Shown: one piece after another, positions 35,256 to 45,186 of the stretch
Numbering within the stretch: position 1 is the first letter of the stretch
How the letters are laid out: each line of letters begins with the position of its first letter
NCBI RefSeq assembly: GCF_019977315.1
Contig: NZ_AP024652.1
Coordinates: 1,736,001-1,800,000, forward strand
DNA: 64,000 bases
Reading direction: 5' to 3'
Source of the DNA: Arthrobacter sp. StoSoilB22
Lineage (GTDB): Bacteria > Actinomycetota > Actinomycetes > Actinomycetales > Micrococcaceae
Program-made: the position numbers and the translations under genes
Notes under the pieces: model-generated
Seen by the model: only the letters and a program-made list of their open reading frames with translations
The model's database searches: none
Told to the model about the DNA's origin: nothing

Positions 35256-36374
35256 ATGACTTTTGACTCCGCAAACGCGCCCAAGCCGTTGTCCGTCGTC
35301 CTTGCCGGCGGCGGGACAGCCGGTCACGTCAGCCCGCTGTTGGCGATTGCCGACGCCATCAAGGACAAACGTCCGGAGGCCGCCATCATGGCTGTAGGGA
35401 CGCCGTCGGGCATGGAAACCCGTCTCGTCCCGGCGGCCGGGTACCAGCTCGCAACCATCGACCGTGTTCCCTTTCCGCGGCGGCCGTCAGCGGACCTCCT
35501 GAAGCTGCCCGCCCGCTTGAGCGGCGCGGTCCGGCAGGCCCGGCACATTTTGGAGGCCTCCGGCGCGGATGTTCTGGTGGGTGTGGGCGGGTACGTCTGC
35601 ACGCCCATGTACCTTGCTGCACGCAAACTCCGGATCCCCATCGTCATCCACGAGGCCAACATGAAGGCCGGCCTGGCTAATCGCGTCGGCGCCCGGTTCA
35701 GCAAGCATGTTGCCGTGGCATTTGCCGGGACGCGCTTGAGGGGGGCCCGCCACGTGGGAATGCCCATGCGCCGGGCTATCTCGCAAGTGGACAGGGCTGT
35801 TGCGGCGCCTGCGGCAAAGGCCGCGCTGGGGCTTGATGCCCACCGTCCGGCCTTGATCGTCACAGGCGGCTCCTCAGGGGCGTTGAGCATCAATCGTGCC
35901 ATCACCGCAGCTCTCCCCGCACTGGCCGCTGCCGGTATTCAGACCCTCCACATCACGGGCAAAGGCAAAGCCGTCAAGGATGACGACGGCGGACTCCTCG
36001 CCGCCGACGGCTACAGGCAGGTTGAGTACGTGGACGGCATGGAGAACGTCTACGCCGCTGCCGACGTCATTCTGGCCCGTGCCGGTGCCGGCACCGTCAG
36101 CGAGGTAGCGGCTGTGGGAGTCCCCGCAGTGTTCGTGCCCTTGCCCATCGGGAACGGAGAGCAGGCGCTGAACGCCGCCCCCTTGGTTGCCGCAGGCGGT
36201 GCACTGATGATCGATGACAAGGATCTCAGCCCGGAGTGGCTCCGGACCGAACTGATTCCGCTGCTGACAAACCGCAGCAAACTCAATGACATGGCTCGGA
36301 AATCCGAAGCACTTGGTATCAGAAACGCCGATCAGCGGATGGCTGATCTTGTCTTGGAAGCGGTATCCGCATGA
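35256..36374 (+). CDS. murG: UDP-GlcNAc:lipid I GlcNAc transferase
   Basis: Peripheral membrane glycosyltransferase that converts lipid I to lipid II. The 372-residue protein starts with the nucleotide/phosphate loop [17 protein letters not shown], followed by [40 protein letters not shown] and the UDP-binding [19 protein letters not shown]. It begins six bases after ftsW and its stop overlaps the murC start by four bases. Confidence 0.97.
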   Translation: MTFDSANAPKPLSVVLAGGGTAGHVSPLLAIADAIKDKRPEAAIMAVGTPSGMETRLVPAAGYQLATIDRVPFPRRPSADLLKLPARLSGAVRQARHILEASGADVLVGVGGYVCTPMYLAARKLRIPIVIHEANMKAGLANRVGARFSKHVAVAFAGTRLRGARHVGMPMRRAISQVDRAVAAPAAKAALGLDAHRPALIVTGGSSGALSINRAITAALPALAAAGIQTLHITGKGKAVKDDDGGLLAADGYRQVEYVDGMENVYAAADVILARAGAGTVSEVAAVGVPAVFVPLPIGNGEQALNAAPLVAAGGALMIDDKDLSPEWLRTELIPLLTNRSKLNDMARKSEALGIRNADQRMADLVLEAVSA

Positions 36375-37741
36375 CCACCAGCATCGCCCGGCTCGAGTCC
36401 CTCGGACGCGTCCACTTCATTGGAATCGGCGGAGTGGGAATGTCCGCCGTCGCGCGCATTATGGTGGCGCGGGGCATCCCCGTCAGCGGCAGCGATGTCA
36501 AAGACCTGCCCGTGATGCGTGACCTCGCCGTGGCAGGTGCGCGTATTGCGGTCGGCTACGACGCCGGAAACCTGGGCGATGCCCAGACGGTCGTGGCTGG
36601 TTCAGCCATCCGGGACGACAACCCGGAGTTGGTGGCGGCGCGTCAGACCGGGTTGCCCGTGCTTCACCGTTCGGAAGCTTTGGCCGCCACCATGGCCGGG
36701 CACCGGGTTGTCACCGTGGCAGGTACCCACGGCAAATCCACTACTACGTCGATGGTTGCGGTACTCCTCAAGGAAGCCGGTCTGGATCCCTCCTTCGCGA
36801 TCGGCGCGAACGTGCCGGCACTGGGCGTCAACGCAGCCCACGGTGAATCCGATATTTTCGTGGCAGAGGCCGATGAGTCGGATGGGTCATTCCTCAACTA
36901 CCGTCCGTTGATTGCGGTGGTTACCAATGTCGAAGCGGATCACTTGGATCACTACGGAACACCGGAGGCCGTCTTCGCGTCCTTTGATGAGTTCGCCGCG
37001 CTCCTGCCTTCCAACGGCGTCCTGCTGGCATGCGCCGACGACGCCGGTGCCCTGGCCTTGGCGGAACGGACAGCCTCAAAGGGGATAACGCGCGTCCTGA
37101 CGTACGGAACATCATCTGCTGCCGATGTCCGGCTTCATGACGGCGGTCCGGGCGATGTATCCGTTGCCCTGGGCGGAGCCGTCCATGGCCTTGAACTGCA
37201 AGTGCCGGGACGGCACAACGCCCTGAACGCCGCAGCGGCGTTCGCAGTCGCCGTCGAACTCGGCGTGGAACCGGGCGCTGCCGCGGCTGCGCTGGGCCAC
37301 TTTACCGGTGCTTCACGTCGCTTTGAGTTCAAAGGCCAGGGCAGGGGAGTGCGGGTCTATGACGACTACGCCCACCATCCCACCGAGGTCCGCGCAGCAT
37401 TATCGGCAGCGCGCTCAGTGGCAGCCGGCAAGAAGGTGCACGTCCTTTTCCAGCCGCACCTGTTTTCGCGGACCCGTGAGTTCGCCACGGAGTTCGCCGC
37501 TGCTTTGGACATGGCGGACACCGCATTGATTTTGGACATCTATCCTGCCCGCGAAGATCCCATCCCGGGGGTCACGAGCACGCTGATCACCGATCACTTG
37601 GTGAACGGCCGGCTCGTTTCAGCCGGTGAGGCCGTGGACGCCGTGGTGGACGCTGCAAGCGACGGCGACGTGGTCCTGACGGTCGGGGCCGGAGACGTCA
37701 CTGCCTACGGGCCTGCCATCGTGGCGGCATTGGATGGCTAA
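36371..37741 (+). CDS. murC: UDP-MurNAc:L-alanine ligase
   Basis: First Mur ligase; adds L-alanine to UDP-MurNAc. The 456-residue protein has [15 protein letters not shown], the ATP loop [24 protein letters not shown] and [14 protein letters not shown]. It overlaps murG by ATGA, and its last eight bases overlap the ftsQ start. Within the dcw cluster it is followed directly by ftsQ; no murB or ddl lies between, as usual in actinobacteria. Confidence 0.97.
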   Translation: MTTSIARLESLGRVHFIGIGGVGMSAVARIMVARGIPVSGSDVKDLPVMRDLAVAGARIAVGYDAGNLGDAQTVVAGSAIRDDNPELVAARQTGLPVLHRSEALAATMAGHRVVTVAGTHGKSTTTSMVAVLLKEAGLDPSFAIGANVPALGVNAAHGESDIFVAEADESDGSFLNYRPLIAVVTNVEADHLDHYGTPEAVFASFDEFAALLPSNGVLLACADDAGALALAERTASKGITRVLTYGTSSAADVRLHDGGPGDVSVALGGAVHGLELQVPGRHNALNAAAAFAVAVELGVEPGAAAAALGHFTGASRRFEFKGQGRGVRVYDDYAHHPTEVRAALSAARSVAAGKKVHVLFQPHLFSRTREFATEFAAALDMADTALILDIYPAREDPIPGVTSTLITDHLVNGRLVSAGEAVDAVVDAASDGDVVLTVGAGDVTAYGPAIVAALDG

Positions 37742-38651
37742 CACCCGGAAACCCACCTTCAAACCGGCCACGGAGCCGCGCCCCGGCAAGGCGGAGAGGT
37801 CCGGAGGTGACCCAATGGAGGTCATCAGTGCACAACGATCTGTTGACACTGACCTCAAGGCCCCGGTGGCGTCGGGTCGCCCCTCGAAGCCTGGCGGTGC
37901 CGCGAAGGCCGGCAAGGCGCCAGGGACTGACAACGTCATTGCTTTTCCTGAGCCCAGGAACCGACGTCAGCGGAGACTGGTGCTCTGGACGCTCTCGATG
38001 GTGGCTTTGGTGGTCGGATCCTTGATCGCAGGGGCCATCTTTTCTCCCGTGTTGGCAGTGCGCACCATAACCGTGGACGGAACATCGCTTGTGACGCCGG
38101 ATGCGGTGCAAAAGGCGCTGTCAGGCTTGGAAGGCAAGCCGTTGCCGCAAGTCAGCGAACAGGAGATCAACGAGCTCCTGAAACCACTTGTCCAGGTCCG
38201 TTCGGCAACCATGGAAGCACGGCCGCCGTCCGAGTTGCTGGTGCACGTGGACGAGCGCGTTCCTGTGGCACTGCTCAAGCAGGGTGACAGCTACGTGATG
38301 GTGGATGTAGATGGCGTTCAACTCGGAGCGACGCAGGATTTGGCCGCCGTAGCCCTGCCGTTGATCGACGCTGGCGTGGGCACCACCAACACGGAGTTGT
38401 TCAAGGCGATTGCCGCTGTTCTGGACACCCTGCCCACGGACATCCTTGCCAGGATGTCTACCGCCTCTGCAGCCTCGCCCGACGCCGTTGAGCTGAAACT
38501 GGTGGACGGAAAGACGGTAGTCTGGGGCAATGCCGAGGACAGGGAACTGAAGGCCAAGGCACTCGAGGCGTTGCTGAGGATGCCGGCGGACCCAAAGGTC
38601 CCGGTCAGTATCTACGACGTCAGTGTTCCCCGGCATCCATTCACAAAATAG
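37734..38651 (+). CDS. ftsQ: Cell division protein FtsQ
   Basis: Bitopic divisome protein linking cytoplasmic and periplasmic-side parts. The 305-residue protein has a long, disordered N-terminal tail (about 1-80), one transmembrane helix (LVLWTLSMVALVVGSLIAGAIF), a POTRA domain (VRTITVDGTSLVTPDAVQKALSG) and the FtsQ beta domain. ATG 37734 overlaps the murC stop by eight bases. The 217-bp region after it contains the ftsZ promoter. Confidence 0.94.
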   Translation: MANTRKPTFKPATEPRPGKAERSGGDPMEVISAQRSVDTDLKAPVASGRPSKPGGAAKAGKAPGTDNVIAFPEPRNRRQRRLVLWTLSMVALVVGSLIAGAIFSPVLAVRTITVDGTSLVTPDAVQKALSGLEGKPLPQVSEQEINELLKPLVQVRSATMEARPPSELLVHVDERVPVALLKQGDSYVMVDVDGVQLGATQDLAAVALPLIDAGVGTTNTELFKAIAAVLDTLPTDILARMSTASAASPDAVELKLVDGKTVVWGNAEDRELKAKALEALLRMPADPKVPVSIYDVSVPRHPFTK

Positions 38652-38770
38652 GCAGTATCGAGAACGTAACCTGCGGGCCGGCGGTGGCCTTATTTCACGG
38701 CAATCACACGACACGCGCAAGCGGAGATTGCATGTGGGAACCAGAGGAAATACCGTCGCAGTAGAGTTAC

Positions 38771-38807
38771 TTGACATAACTATAACCTTCAACTAGAGGG
38801 TTAAGGT
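38771..38807 (+). promoter_or_regulatory. ftsZ promoter region with 23-bp dyad
   Basis: TTGACA (38771-38776) is followed after eight bases by ACCTTCAAC-TAGAG-GGTTAAGGT (38785-38807), an inverted repeat with 7 of 9 arm positions paired. It shares 18 of 23 positions with the dyad at 2416-2438. Corynebacterial FtsR activates ftsZ directly, so this is a plausible FtsR site. It lies about 60 bp before GTG 38869. A -10 hexamer is not clear; TAGAGG at 17-bp spacing lies inside the dyad. Confidence 0.55.
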
Positions 38808-38868
38808 CCAAGGATTCAAGTTGGACTCGATCAGTTTCGCTATAGGACACAAGCAAGGGGCACGAAAC

Positions 38869-40089
38869 GTGGCAGCACCGCAGAATTACTTGGCCGTCAT
38901 CAAGGTCGTCGGCATCGGCGGCGGTGGCGTGAACGCAGTCAACCGTATGATCGAGGTCGGCCTTCGGGGCGTCGAGTTCATCGCCATCAACACCGACGCG
39001 CAGGCGCTGCTCATGAGCGACGCCGACGTCAAGCTCGACGTCGGACGTGAGCTCACCCGTGGCTTGGGTGCAGGAGCGAACCCGGAGGTCGGAAAGCAGG
39101 CAGCAGAAGACCACGCCGACGAGATCGAAGAAGTTCTCCGCGGTGCTGACATGGTCTTCGTCACGGCAGGCGAGGGCGGTGGCACCGGTACCGGTGGTGC
39201 TCCCGTGGTCGCGCGCATCGCCCGCTCCCTCGGTGCGCTGACCATCGGCGTCGTGACCCGACCCTTCACCTTCGAAGGCCGGCGCCGTGCAGGCTCTGCC
39301 GAGGCTGGAATTGACGCCCTCCGCGACGAAGTCGACACCCTGATTGTGATCCCGAACGATCGCCTTCTGTCCATCAGCGACCGCAATGTCTCCGTCCTGG
39401 ACGCCTTCCGCTCTGCGGACCAGGTACTCCTGTCCGGTGTCCAAGGCATCACTGACCTCATTACCACTCCCGGCCTGATCAACCTTGACTTTGCTGACGT
39501 CAAGTCAGTCATGCAGGGCGCGGGGTCTGCCCTCATGGGCATCGGTTCCGCCCGTGGTGAAGACCGAGCCGTCAAGGCTGCGGAACTGGCCATCGCCTCG
39601 CCGCTCCTGGAGGCCTCCATTGACGGCGCCCACGGTGTCCTGCTGTCCATTCAGGGCGGCTCCGATCTGGGCCTGTTCGAAATCAATGAAGCCGCGCGCC
39701 TGGTGCAGGAAGTGGCCCACCCTGAAGCGAACATCATCTTTGGTGCCGTCATTGACGACGCCTTGGGAGATGAGGCTCGCGTGACAGTCATCGCAGCGGG
39801 CTTCGACGACGTCAAAGCAACCTCGCCTTCCATGGATCAGTCCCGTCCGGCCCAGAACCCGGTGCCTTCGGAAAGGCCTGCTGCTCCGAGCAGTGCGCCG
39901 TCCAACGCTGCAGCCCCGCAGCACGCCACGGCAGGTATCGGTGCTGCAGGCCTGAGCAACTGGGGCCAGCAGCGTCCGTCGGCCTTGCCTGCGGACTCCG
40001 GCTTTGACGTCGACCTCCCTGCAGTTGTTGAACCCGACCTTTCGGGCAGCCGCTCCGATGATCTCGACGTTCCTGACTTCCTGAAGTAA
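38869..40089 (+). CDS. ftsZ: Cell division protein FtsZ
   Basis: Tubulin-like GTPase that forms the division ring at midcell. The 406-residue protein has the core [16 protein letters not shown], the tubulin signature [10 protein letters not shown] at residues 101-110 and the T7 loop [12 protein letters not shown] variable linker rich in Pro, Ala and Ser is followed by a C-terminal peptide [10 protein letters not shown] that binds SepF and other partners. GTG 38869 was chosen because it gives the conserved [14 protein letters not shown] start after an AAGGGG site; a TTG at 38821 would add 16 residues. It has its own promoter and a candidate FtsR dyad. Confidence 0.97.
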   Translation: MAAPQNYLAVIKVVGIGGGGVNAVNRMIEVGLRGVEFIAINTDAQALLMSDADVKLDVGRELTRGLGAGANPEVGKQAAEDHADEIEEVLRGADMVFVTAGEGGGTGTGGAPVVARIARSLGALTIGVVTRPFTFEGRRRAGSAEAGIDALRDEVDTLIVIPNDRLLSISDRNVSVLDAFRSADQVLLSGVQGITDLITTPGLINLDFADVKSVMQGAGSALMGIGSARGEDRAVKAAELAIASPLLEASIDGAHGVLLSIQGGSDLGLFEINEAARLVQEVAHPEANIIFGAVIDDALGDEARVTVIAAGFDDVKATSPSMDQSRPAQNPVPSERPAAPSSAPSNAAAPQHATAGIGAAGLSNWGQQRPSALPADSGFDVDLPAVVEPDLSGSRSDDLDVPDFLK

Positions 40090-40116
40090 GCCGCGGTTCG
40101 AAAGAGTCAGTACCAG

Positions 40117-40884
40117 GTGTTTTGGTGGCGAAATGAAGTACGACCCGGCGTTTCTGTAGCCTTCACGGATACAGGCGCCGGGAACCTGGCTCTCCACGTA
40201 CAGGACGACCCCACGGAAGTGATGGTTCGTCGTGCCCGGGTGGAACACACTCTCGGCTTGCGCCCGGACGGTTCGCGTACGTGCCAGTTCCAGTACATGA
40301 ACCAGGTCCATGGAAATCATGTGGAGTTCATTGCAGCTCATGGACCTGGACCAACCGCTGATGCCATGGTCTCCGCTGCCCCTGTACCGTCTGGACAGCA
40401 TGCAGTCTCCCACCCGCCTGCAATCCCCGGGCGATCAGCACAGCCTTTGGCCGTGATGGTGGCCGATTGTGTCCCGGTTCTGCTGGTTGGTAGCGACTCC
40501 AACAACAGCCCCGTTCTGGCCGCTGCCCATGCCGGGCGTCCCGGGGTCGCTTCAGCCGTGGTGCCCGCTACTGTCGCTGAAATGCGGCGTCGGGGAGCTG
40601 TTGATATCAGCGCTTGGCTCGGACCGTCCATTTGTGGCTCGTGTTACGAGGTCCCCGAACAGCTGCGTGCCGAGGTGGCAGAAAAAATACCTGAAGCGTG
40701 GTCCTCCACATCGTGGGGTACACCTGCCCTTGACCTTCCGGCGGGTGTACGCGCGCAGTTGCACTCACTGGATGTCCCCGTGGAGTACTCGGGGGAATGC
40801 ACCCGTGAAAACGACTCCCTTTTCTCTTACCGGCGGGACTCCCGGACCGGTCGATTTGCAGGTTTGGTGTGGACGCATGACTAG
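40117..40884 (+). CDS. pgeF: Purine nucleoside phosphorylase / polyphenol oxidase family protein (YfiH)
   Basis: Multi-copper-oxidase-like fold enzyme, also described as peptidoglycan editing factor. The 255 residues have the metal/active-site motifs NQVHGN, VADCVPVLL and AAHAGRPG, with the conserved His and Cys. It lies between ftsZ and yggS, where this gene sits in most actinobacteria and firmicutes. GTG 40117 was used. It ends with an eight-base overlap into yggS. Confidence 0.92.
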   Translation: MFWWRNEVRPGVSVAFTDTGAGNLALHVQDDPTEVMVRRARVEHTLGLRPDGSRTCQFQYMNQVHGNHVEFIAAHGPGPTADAMVSAAPVPSGQHAVSHPPAIPGRSAQPLAVMVADCVPVLLVGSDSNNSPVLAAAHAGRPGVASAVVPATVAEMRRRGAVDISAWLGPSICGSCYEVPEQLRAEVAEKIPEAWSSTSWGTPALDLPAGVRAQLHSLDVPVEYSGECTRENDSLFSYRRDSRTGRFAGLVWTHD

Positions 40885-41635
40885 CCTCAAAGACGGCAAC
40901 CAACAACGGGAAGAATCATCAAGTGATCCCCGCACGGCTGAGCTGTCGGCCCGGCTGGAGGTGGTGCGGCAGCGGATTGACGTCGCTACCCGCACTGCAG
41001 GACGGCTTGACCTGCCGCGGTTGGTGGTGGTGACTAAATTCCATCCGGCGGCCGATGTTCGCCGCCTGGTGACACTTGGTGTCGAGGATGTCGGCGAGAA
41101 CCGCGACCAGGAAGCGGCCTCCAAGACTGCTGAACTCTCCGGGATTGACGTCCGATGGCATTTCATCGGCCAGCTTCAGAGCAATAAGGCAAAGTCGGTG
41201 GTCAAGTATGCTGCCTCGGTCCAGTCTGTTGACCGCGTGCAGCTGGTTGATGCTCTGGCCAAGGCCGTCGCCAGGGAGAAGGATGCCACGGGGCGCAGCG
41301 ATCTTGACTGTTTCATCCAAGTCAGCCTGGATGACGACGCCGGCGCACACCGGGGCGGCGCCACGCCCTCCGATGTTGAGATGCTCGCGGAAAGAATCGA
41401 GCTGGCGGACGGTCTGGTGTTGTCCGGACTGATGGCCGTGGCGCCTTTGGGGGCTGATCCGAATGTGGCCTTCGAGCGACTCGCGGGGATTTCCAAAGCG
41501 CTCCGCGCAGTGCATCCGGCCGCAACAGGTATATCCGCCGGCATGAGTCAGGACTTGGAAGCCGCCGTGAAGTTCGGAGCGACACACCTGAGAATTGGCT
41601 CCGATATTCTCGGTTCCCGTCCGGCCGTGGGGTAG
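40877..41635 (+). CDS. YggS/PLPBP-family pyridoxal phosphate homeostasis protein
   Basis: PLP-binding TIM-barrel protein without known enzyme activity, important for vitamin B6 and amino acid balance. The start was placed at ATG 40877, overlapping the pgeF stop; the open frame upstream is antisense or out-of-frame to pgeF. The 252-residue product has the PLP lysine in LVVVTKFHPAADVRRLV, GENRDQEA, WHFIGQLQSNK and SAGMSQDLEAAVKFGATHLRIGSDILGSR. It precedes sepF. Confidence 0.93.
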   Translation: MTSLKDGNQQREESSSDPRTAELSARLEVVRQRIDVATRTAGRLDLPRLVVVTKFHPAADVRRLVTLGVEDVGENRDQEAASKTAELSGIDVRWHFIGQLQSNKAKSVVKYAASVQSVDRVQLVDALAKAVAREKDATGRSDLDCFIQVSLDDDAGAHRGGATPSDVEMLAERIELADGLVLSGLMAVAPLGADPNVAFERLAGISKALRAVHPAATGISAGMSQDLEAAVKFGATHLRIGSDILGSRPAVG

Positions 41636-41643
41636 CGTCAAAG

Positions 41644-41672
41644 TATTGGAATGACGGGCCGGGGTTCCAATA
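41644..41672. other. Inverted repeat upstream of sepF
   Basis: Perfect 8-bp arms TATTGGAA/TTCCAATA with a 13-base loop, 49 bp before the sepF start. No T-run follows, so it is more likely an operator or RNA structure than a terminator. Confidence 0.35.
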
Positions 41673-41720
41673 TGTCAAGTCATGGCGGCCCGCCTACTGC
41701 AGAAACGATAGGAGTGCACC

Positions 41721-42257
41721 ATGGCTGGCGCTCTGCGCAAGACAATGATCTATCTTGGGCTCGCCGACGGCGATGAACACTACGAATCTGAGCAGTCCGT
41801 CGCCACGCAGCACGATGAAGAACGCCCCCAGGCACAGGAACGGGAAGAGCGCCGTGCGCCCGCTCCCGTCCGGGAAGTTGTCCGTGAAATGCCCACTGTA
41901 GATGCCGAAGAGGAATACCGCGCACCCGTGACACCCATCAAGCGTGCGGCATCCAGCCGCGAAGATGCCTCGGGCCTGAGGCAGATCACCACCGTCCATC
42001 CTCGTTCGTACAACGACGCAAAGGTCATTGGCGAGAGCTTCCGGGATGGCATTCCGGTCATCATGAATGTCACTGACATGGGTGAGTCCGATGCCAAGCG
42101 GCTTGTGGACTTTTCCGCCGGCCTCGTCTTCGGCTTGCACGGCAGCATCGAGCGGGTGACCAACAAGGTCTTCCTGTTGTCGCCGTCGTACGTTGAGGTC
42201 ATCGGGGACGACAAAAAGGCCAGCGAGACGCAGGCCAGCTTCTTCAACCAGAGCTGA
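41721..42257 (+). CDS. sepF: Cell division protein SepF
   Basis: Membrane-anchoring partner of FtsZ that substitutes for FtsA in actinobacteria. The 178 residues begin with the membrane-binding amphipathic segment [20 protein letters not shown] variable acidic/arginine linker follows, then the conserved SepF core (about 85-170: [32 protein letters not shown]). The ATG at 41721 follows an AGGAG site. It lies downstream of ftsZ and before yggT and divIVA, completing the divisome set. No ftsA is present. Confidence 0.95.
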   Translation: MAGALRKTMIYLGLADGDEHYESEQSVATQHDEERPQAQEREERRAPAPVREVVREMPTVDAEEEYRAPVTPIKRAASSREDASGLRQITTVHPRSYNDAKVIGESFRDGIPVIMNVTDMGESDAKRLVDFSAGLVFGLHGSIERVTNKVFLLSPSYVEVIGDDKKASETQASFFNQS

Positions 42258-42270
42258 CAACAGTCTTTTG

Positions 42271-42304
42271 CAGATGCCAGGCGGGTCAACCCGCCTGGCA
42301 TCTG
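42271..42304 (+). terminator. Hairpin after sepF
   Basis: Long 16-bp stem CAGATGCCAGGCGGGT/ACCCGCCTGGCATCTG with a tiny loop. The downstream sequence is TGTTGC rather than a T-run, so it may be a partial terminator or an RNA-stabilising structure. Confidence 0.55.
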
Positions 42305-42363
42305 TGTTGCAATAGTAGGGACCGATCGGCATTCCGGAACAAGTGGGAGATCTGAGCTAACTC

Positions 42364-42651
42364 GTGGGCATTGTTTTCGGCCTTATCTATATTGTGTTGT
42401 TGCTGTTCTTCATCGCCCTGATCATCCGACTCATCTTCGAATGGGTCCAGATGTTCGCCCGCCAGTGGCGGCCCAGGGGTGTGGCGTTGGTTACAGCTCA
42501 TGTGGTCTACTCCGTCACTGATCCTCCCCTTAGCAGGCTCAGGAAGCTGATCCCGCCCCTCCAACTTGGCGGAATCTCCTTGGATCTTGGGTTCTTGATC
42601 CTGATTATTGCCGTCAGCATAGCCATGGCAGTGACCAACAGCCTGGCGTAG
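42364..42651 (+). CDS. YggT-family membrane protein
   Basis: Small membrane protein (95 aa) of the YggT family, found near sepF and divIVA in many bacteria and associated with division or osmotic stress. Two hydrophobic helices (about 2-31 and 72-94) flank a short loop with VVYSVTDPPLSRLRKLIPPLQLGGISLDLG, the family signature. GTG 42364 was used. It lies between sepF and divIVA. Confidence 0.9.
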   Translation: MGIVFGLIYIVLLLFFIALIIRLIFEWVQMFARQWRPRGVALVTAHVVYSVTDPPLSRLRKLIPPLQLGGISLDLGFLILIIAVSIAMAVTNSLA

Positions 42652-42736
42652 TTGCTCCGCGGAACCCGGGCCACCGATGGTCCATAGGCCGCAAATTCTC
42701 CAAATCAACACGATGGTGTTGAATTGGAGGAACAAG

Positions 42737-42790
42737 ATGATATTTAGGTACCGTAGTTTTGAACGGCCGGAAGGCCTACTGACTAACTAG
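42737..42790 (+). CDS. Possible 17-residue upstream ORF before divIVA
   Basis: A short open frame, MIFRYRSFERPEGLLTN then TAG, follows a GGAGG site at a seven-base spacing. It ends 17 bp before the divIVA ATG. It might be a leader peptide controlling divIVA. The same region can instead be read as promoter sequence: GGAAC at 42729-42733 with CGT 18 bases downstream resembles an ECF sigma site. Nothing proves translation. Confidence 0.3.
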   Translation: MIFRYRSFERPEGLLTN

Positions 42791-42807
42791 ACCAACGAGG
42801 TGACCAG

Positions 42808-43506
42808 ATGGCTTTGACGCCAGAAGACGTTGTCAACAAGCGCTTTCAGCCGACCAAGTTCCGCGAAGGCTACGACCAGGACGAGGTTGACGACTTCCTC
42901 GACGAGATCGTGGTGGAACTTCGCCGCTTGAACCAGGAAAACGACGAACTTCGCAAGAAGCTCGGCGAGGCCGGTTCGGCCGTTCCCGCTGCAACTGCTG
43001 CGGCTCCGGTCGTCGAGAAGGTTCCGGCCCCGGTCAAGGTTGACAAGGAAGCTGAGGCGAAGGCGGAAGCCGAAGCCAAGGCCGCAGAAGATGCCAAGAA
43101 GAAGGAAGCCGAGAAGGCAGCAGCCGCTGCTGCAGCTCCGAAGGCACCTGCTGCAAGCAATGGCGTCACCACGTCCGCTGAGTCCGCTGCAGGTCTGCTG
43201 GCCATGGCGCAGCAGATGCACGACAAGCACGTTTCCGACGGTGCGCAGCAGAAGGAAAAGATCATTGCCGAGGCTCAGATCGAGGCTTCCAGCCTCGTCA
43301 ACGACGCCCAGGAGAAGTCCCGCAAGATCCTTGGTGCCCTTGAGCAGCAGCGCTCCGTTCTTGAGCGTAAGGTTGAGCAGCTCCGTGGTTTCGAGCGCGA
43401 CTACCGTTCACGCCTGAAGGCTTACATCGAAGGTCAGCTCCGCGACCTTGACGCCCGTGGTTCCGTCGCTGCCCCTGAGGTTGGCGAAGCAACCGCTGAC
43501 GTTTAG
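42808..43506 (+). CDS. divIVA: DivIVA / Wag31 polar growth protein
   Basis: Coiled-coil protein that marks cell poles and directs polar wall growth in actinobacteria. The 232 residues begin with the lipid-binding domain MALTPEDVVNKRFQPTKFREGYDQDEVDDFLDEIV, then a coiled coil. An Ala/Lys/Glu-rich low-complexity linker (about 65-130) follows, then a second coiled coil (QQMHDKHVSDGAQQKEKIIAEAQIEASSLV onward). The ATG at 42808 follows CGAGG. A terminator follows. In mycobacteria the orthologue Wag31 is phosphorylated by PASTA kinases. Confidence 0.96.
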   Translation: MALTPEDVVNKRFQPTKFREGYDQDEVDDFLDEIVVELRRLNQENDELRKKLGEAGSAVPAATAAAPVVEKVPAPVKVDKEAEAKAEAEAKAAEDAKKKEAEKAAAAAAAPKAPAASNGVTTSAESAAGLLAMAQQMHDKHVSDGAQQKEKIIAEAQIEASSLVNDAQEKSRKILGALEQQRSVLERKVEQLRGFERDYRSRLKAYIEGQLRDLDARGSVAAPEVGEATADV

Positions 43507-43516
43507 CAAGTATTCT

Positions 43517-43555
43517 GAAAGCCGGTGGCTGAGGACTCCTCGGCCGCCGGCTTTC
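43517..43555 (+). terminator. Terminator after divIVA
   Basis: GAAAGCCGG...CCGGCTTTC stem with an inner TGAG/CTCG helix, ending in a T-rich CTTTCTC. It marks the end of the dcw-sepF-divIVA stretch. Confidence 0.7.
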
Positions 43556-43604
43556 TCTGTTAAGAGACCGACAGCAGCCCGCACGCTTCCCGAATGAAAG
43601 CACT

Positions 43605-44213
43605 ATGACCGACGACTTCACCGCTGAGGCCACACAGCCGACGCCTGCCGGACGCCGTAAGTGGCGTCCTGCCATGCTCTGGCTTTTTGCCGGCTTCGCC
43701 GTGTTCGCCTACGTTTTTGACCAACTCACCAAACTTTGGGTCACCAGCACCATGACGGAGGGTGAGCGCATTCCGGTGCTGCCTCCGCTGCTGCACTGGT
43801 ACTACATCCGCAACTCCGGGGCGGCATTTTCCATCGGCGAGAATGTGACGTGGGTTTTCACGATCGTCATGGCTGTGGTCTCTGTGGCGATTCTCTTTCA
43901 GCTGCGAAAGGTGGGCTCGGTCTGGTGGGCGCTATCCCTGGGACTGCTCTTTGGCGGTGCCCTCGGCAACCTGACCGACCGCTTGTTCCGCGAGCCGTCT
44001 TTCGCCATGGGACATGTGGTGGATTTCATTCAGCTGCCGAACTTCGCCATCTTCAACATCGCAGACTCGGCGGTGGTGTCCGGCGTCGTCATTATCTGCC
44101 TCCTGACCTTGCGGGGGGTTGGCATGGACGGAACCCGTCATGTGGCAGCGCCAAAGCCGGCCAAAGATGCCAAATCCGCCGGCGGCACCAACGGGGAGCC
44201 CGCTGGTGAGTAA
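43605..44213 (+). CDS. lspA: Prolipoprotein signal peptidase
   Basis: Aspartic membrane protease that removes the signal peptide of lipoproteins. The 202-residue protein has four transmembrane helices. The family motifs [24 protein letters not shown] and [19 protein letters not shown] include the two catalytic aspartates (in LTDR and IADS). A charged tail lies at both ends. It overlaps the next gene by eight bases and lies just after divIVA, as in many actinobacteria. The lipoprotein at 20916-21494 is a possible substrate. Confidence 0.96.
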   Translation: MTDDFTAEATQPTPAGRRKWRPAMLWLFAGFAVFAYVFDQLTKLWVTSTMTEGERIPVLPPLLHWYYIRNSGAAFSIGENVTWVFTIVMAVVSVAILFQLRKVGSVWWALSLGLLFGGALGNLTDRLFREPSFAMGHVVDFIQLPNFAIFNIADSAVVSGVVIICLLTLRGVGMDGTRHVAAPKPAKDAKSAGGTNGEPAGE

Positions 44214-45132
44214 ATCCATAGTGGTTCCCGAGGAGCTGGCCGGGGCGCGAGTTGATGCCGGACTGGCACAGCTTCTGGACATTTCCCGCTCTGCTGCCGC
44301 GCTGCTGATTTCAGAAGGAAACGTCACCAGCGGCGGAGTTGCGCTGGGTAAATCGGCGAAGCTCGTTGCCGGTACATTGCTTGATGTCACGGTTCCCGAG
44401 CGGCCGGATCCCCTGGAAGTCGTGGAGGAAGTTGTGGAAGGCCTGAAGATCCTGTTGGACGACGACGAATTCGTTGTCATCGACAAACCGGTGGGGGTCG
44501 CAGCCCACCCTTCACCAGGCTGGGTGGGCCCCACAGTAGTGGGAGGCCTTGCCGGAGCAGGTTACAGGATTTCTACGTCGGGAGCGCCCGAGCGTGCGGG
44601 GATTGTTCACCGGCTGGATGTGGGGACATCCGGTGTCATGGTGGTGGCTAAGACCGAGAACGCTTACACGGTGCTGAAGAAGGCCTTCAAGGAACGCACC
44701 GTGGACAAGGTGTATCACGCAGTTGTTCAGGGACTGCCCGATCCTCTTCAGGGGACCATTGACGCCCCCATCGGACGGCATCCCGGCCACGACTGGCGGT
44801 TCGCCGTCATCGAGGACGGCCGACCCTCAGTGACCCACTATGAGGTCCTGGAAGCTTTTGGTAAGGCGACCCTGGTGGAAGTGCATCTGGAAACGGGGCG
44901 CACCCACCAGATCCGCGTCCACTTCTCAGCGCTGCGGCATCCTTGTGCCGGCGACCTCACCTACGGAGCGGACCCCCGCCTGGCTGCCACCCTTGGTCTC
45001 ACCCGTCAGTGGCTGCACGCCCGTCAACTTGGATTTACCCATCCCCGCTCCGGCGATTGGGTGGAAGTCAGCAGCGAATATCCGGCGGACCTCCAGTACG
45101 CTCTGGATCTGCTGGCCACTGGCTCCGCATAG
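44206..45132 (+). CDS. RluA-family pseudouridine synthase (RluD-like)
   Basis: Isomerises uridines in rRNA to pseudouridine. The 308-residue protein has an N-terminal S4 RNA-binding domain (about 12-75, [26 protein letters not shown]). The catalytic domain carries the Asp in [15 protein letters not shown], and [19 protein letters not shown] follows. GTG 44206 was chosen because it overlaps the lspA stop by eight bases; the frame continues upstream but there only overlaps lspA. RluD-like activity on 23S rRNA is likely, but the exact sites are unknown. Confidence 0.93.
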   Translation: MSKSIVVPEELAGARVDAGLAQLLDISRSAAALLISEGNVTSGGVALGKSAKLVAGTLLDVTVPERPDPLEVVEEVVEGLKILLDDDEFVVIDKPVGVAAHPSPGWVGPTVVGGLAGAGYRISTSGAPERAGIVHRLDVGTSGVMVVAKTENAYTVLKKAFKERTVDKVYHAVVQGLPDPLQGTIDAPIGRHPGHDWRFAVIEDGRPSVTHYEVLEAFGKATLVEVHLETGRTHQIRVHFSALRHPCAGDLTYGADPRLAATLGLTRQWLHARQLGFTHPRSGDWVEVSSEYPADLQYALDLLATGSA

Positions 45133-45177
45133 ACGGATTTCACTGCCCGGGTCCGATTTCTGTATGACACGGGACGG

Positions 45178-45183
45178 TAGACT
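45178..45183 (+). promoter_or_regulatory. -10 element, leaderless dnaE transcript
   Basis: TAGACT lies six bases before GTG 45190, the second of two adjacent in-frame GTG codons. This suggests transcription begins at that codon. Confidence 0.45.
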
Positions 45184-45186
45184 GTC

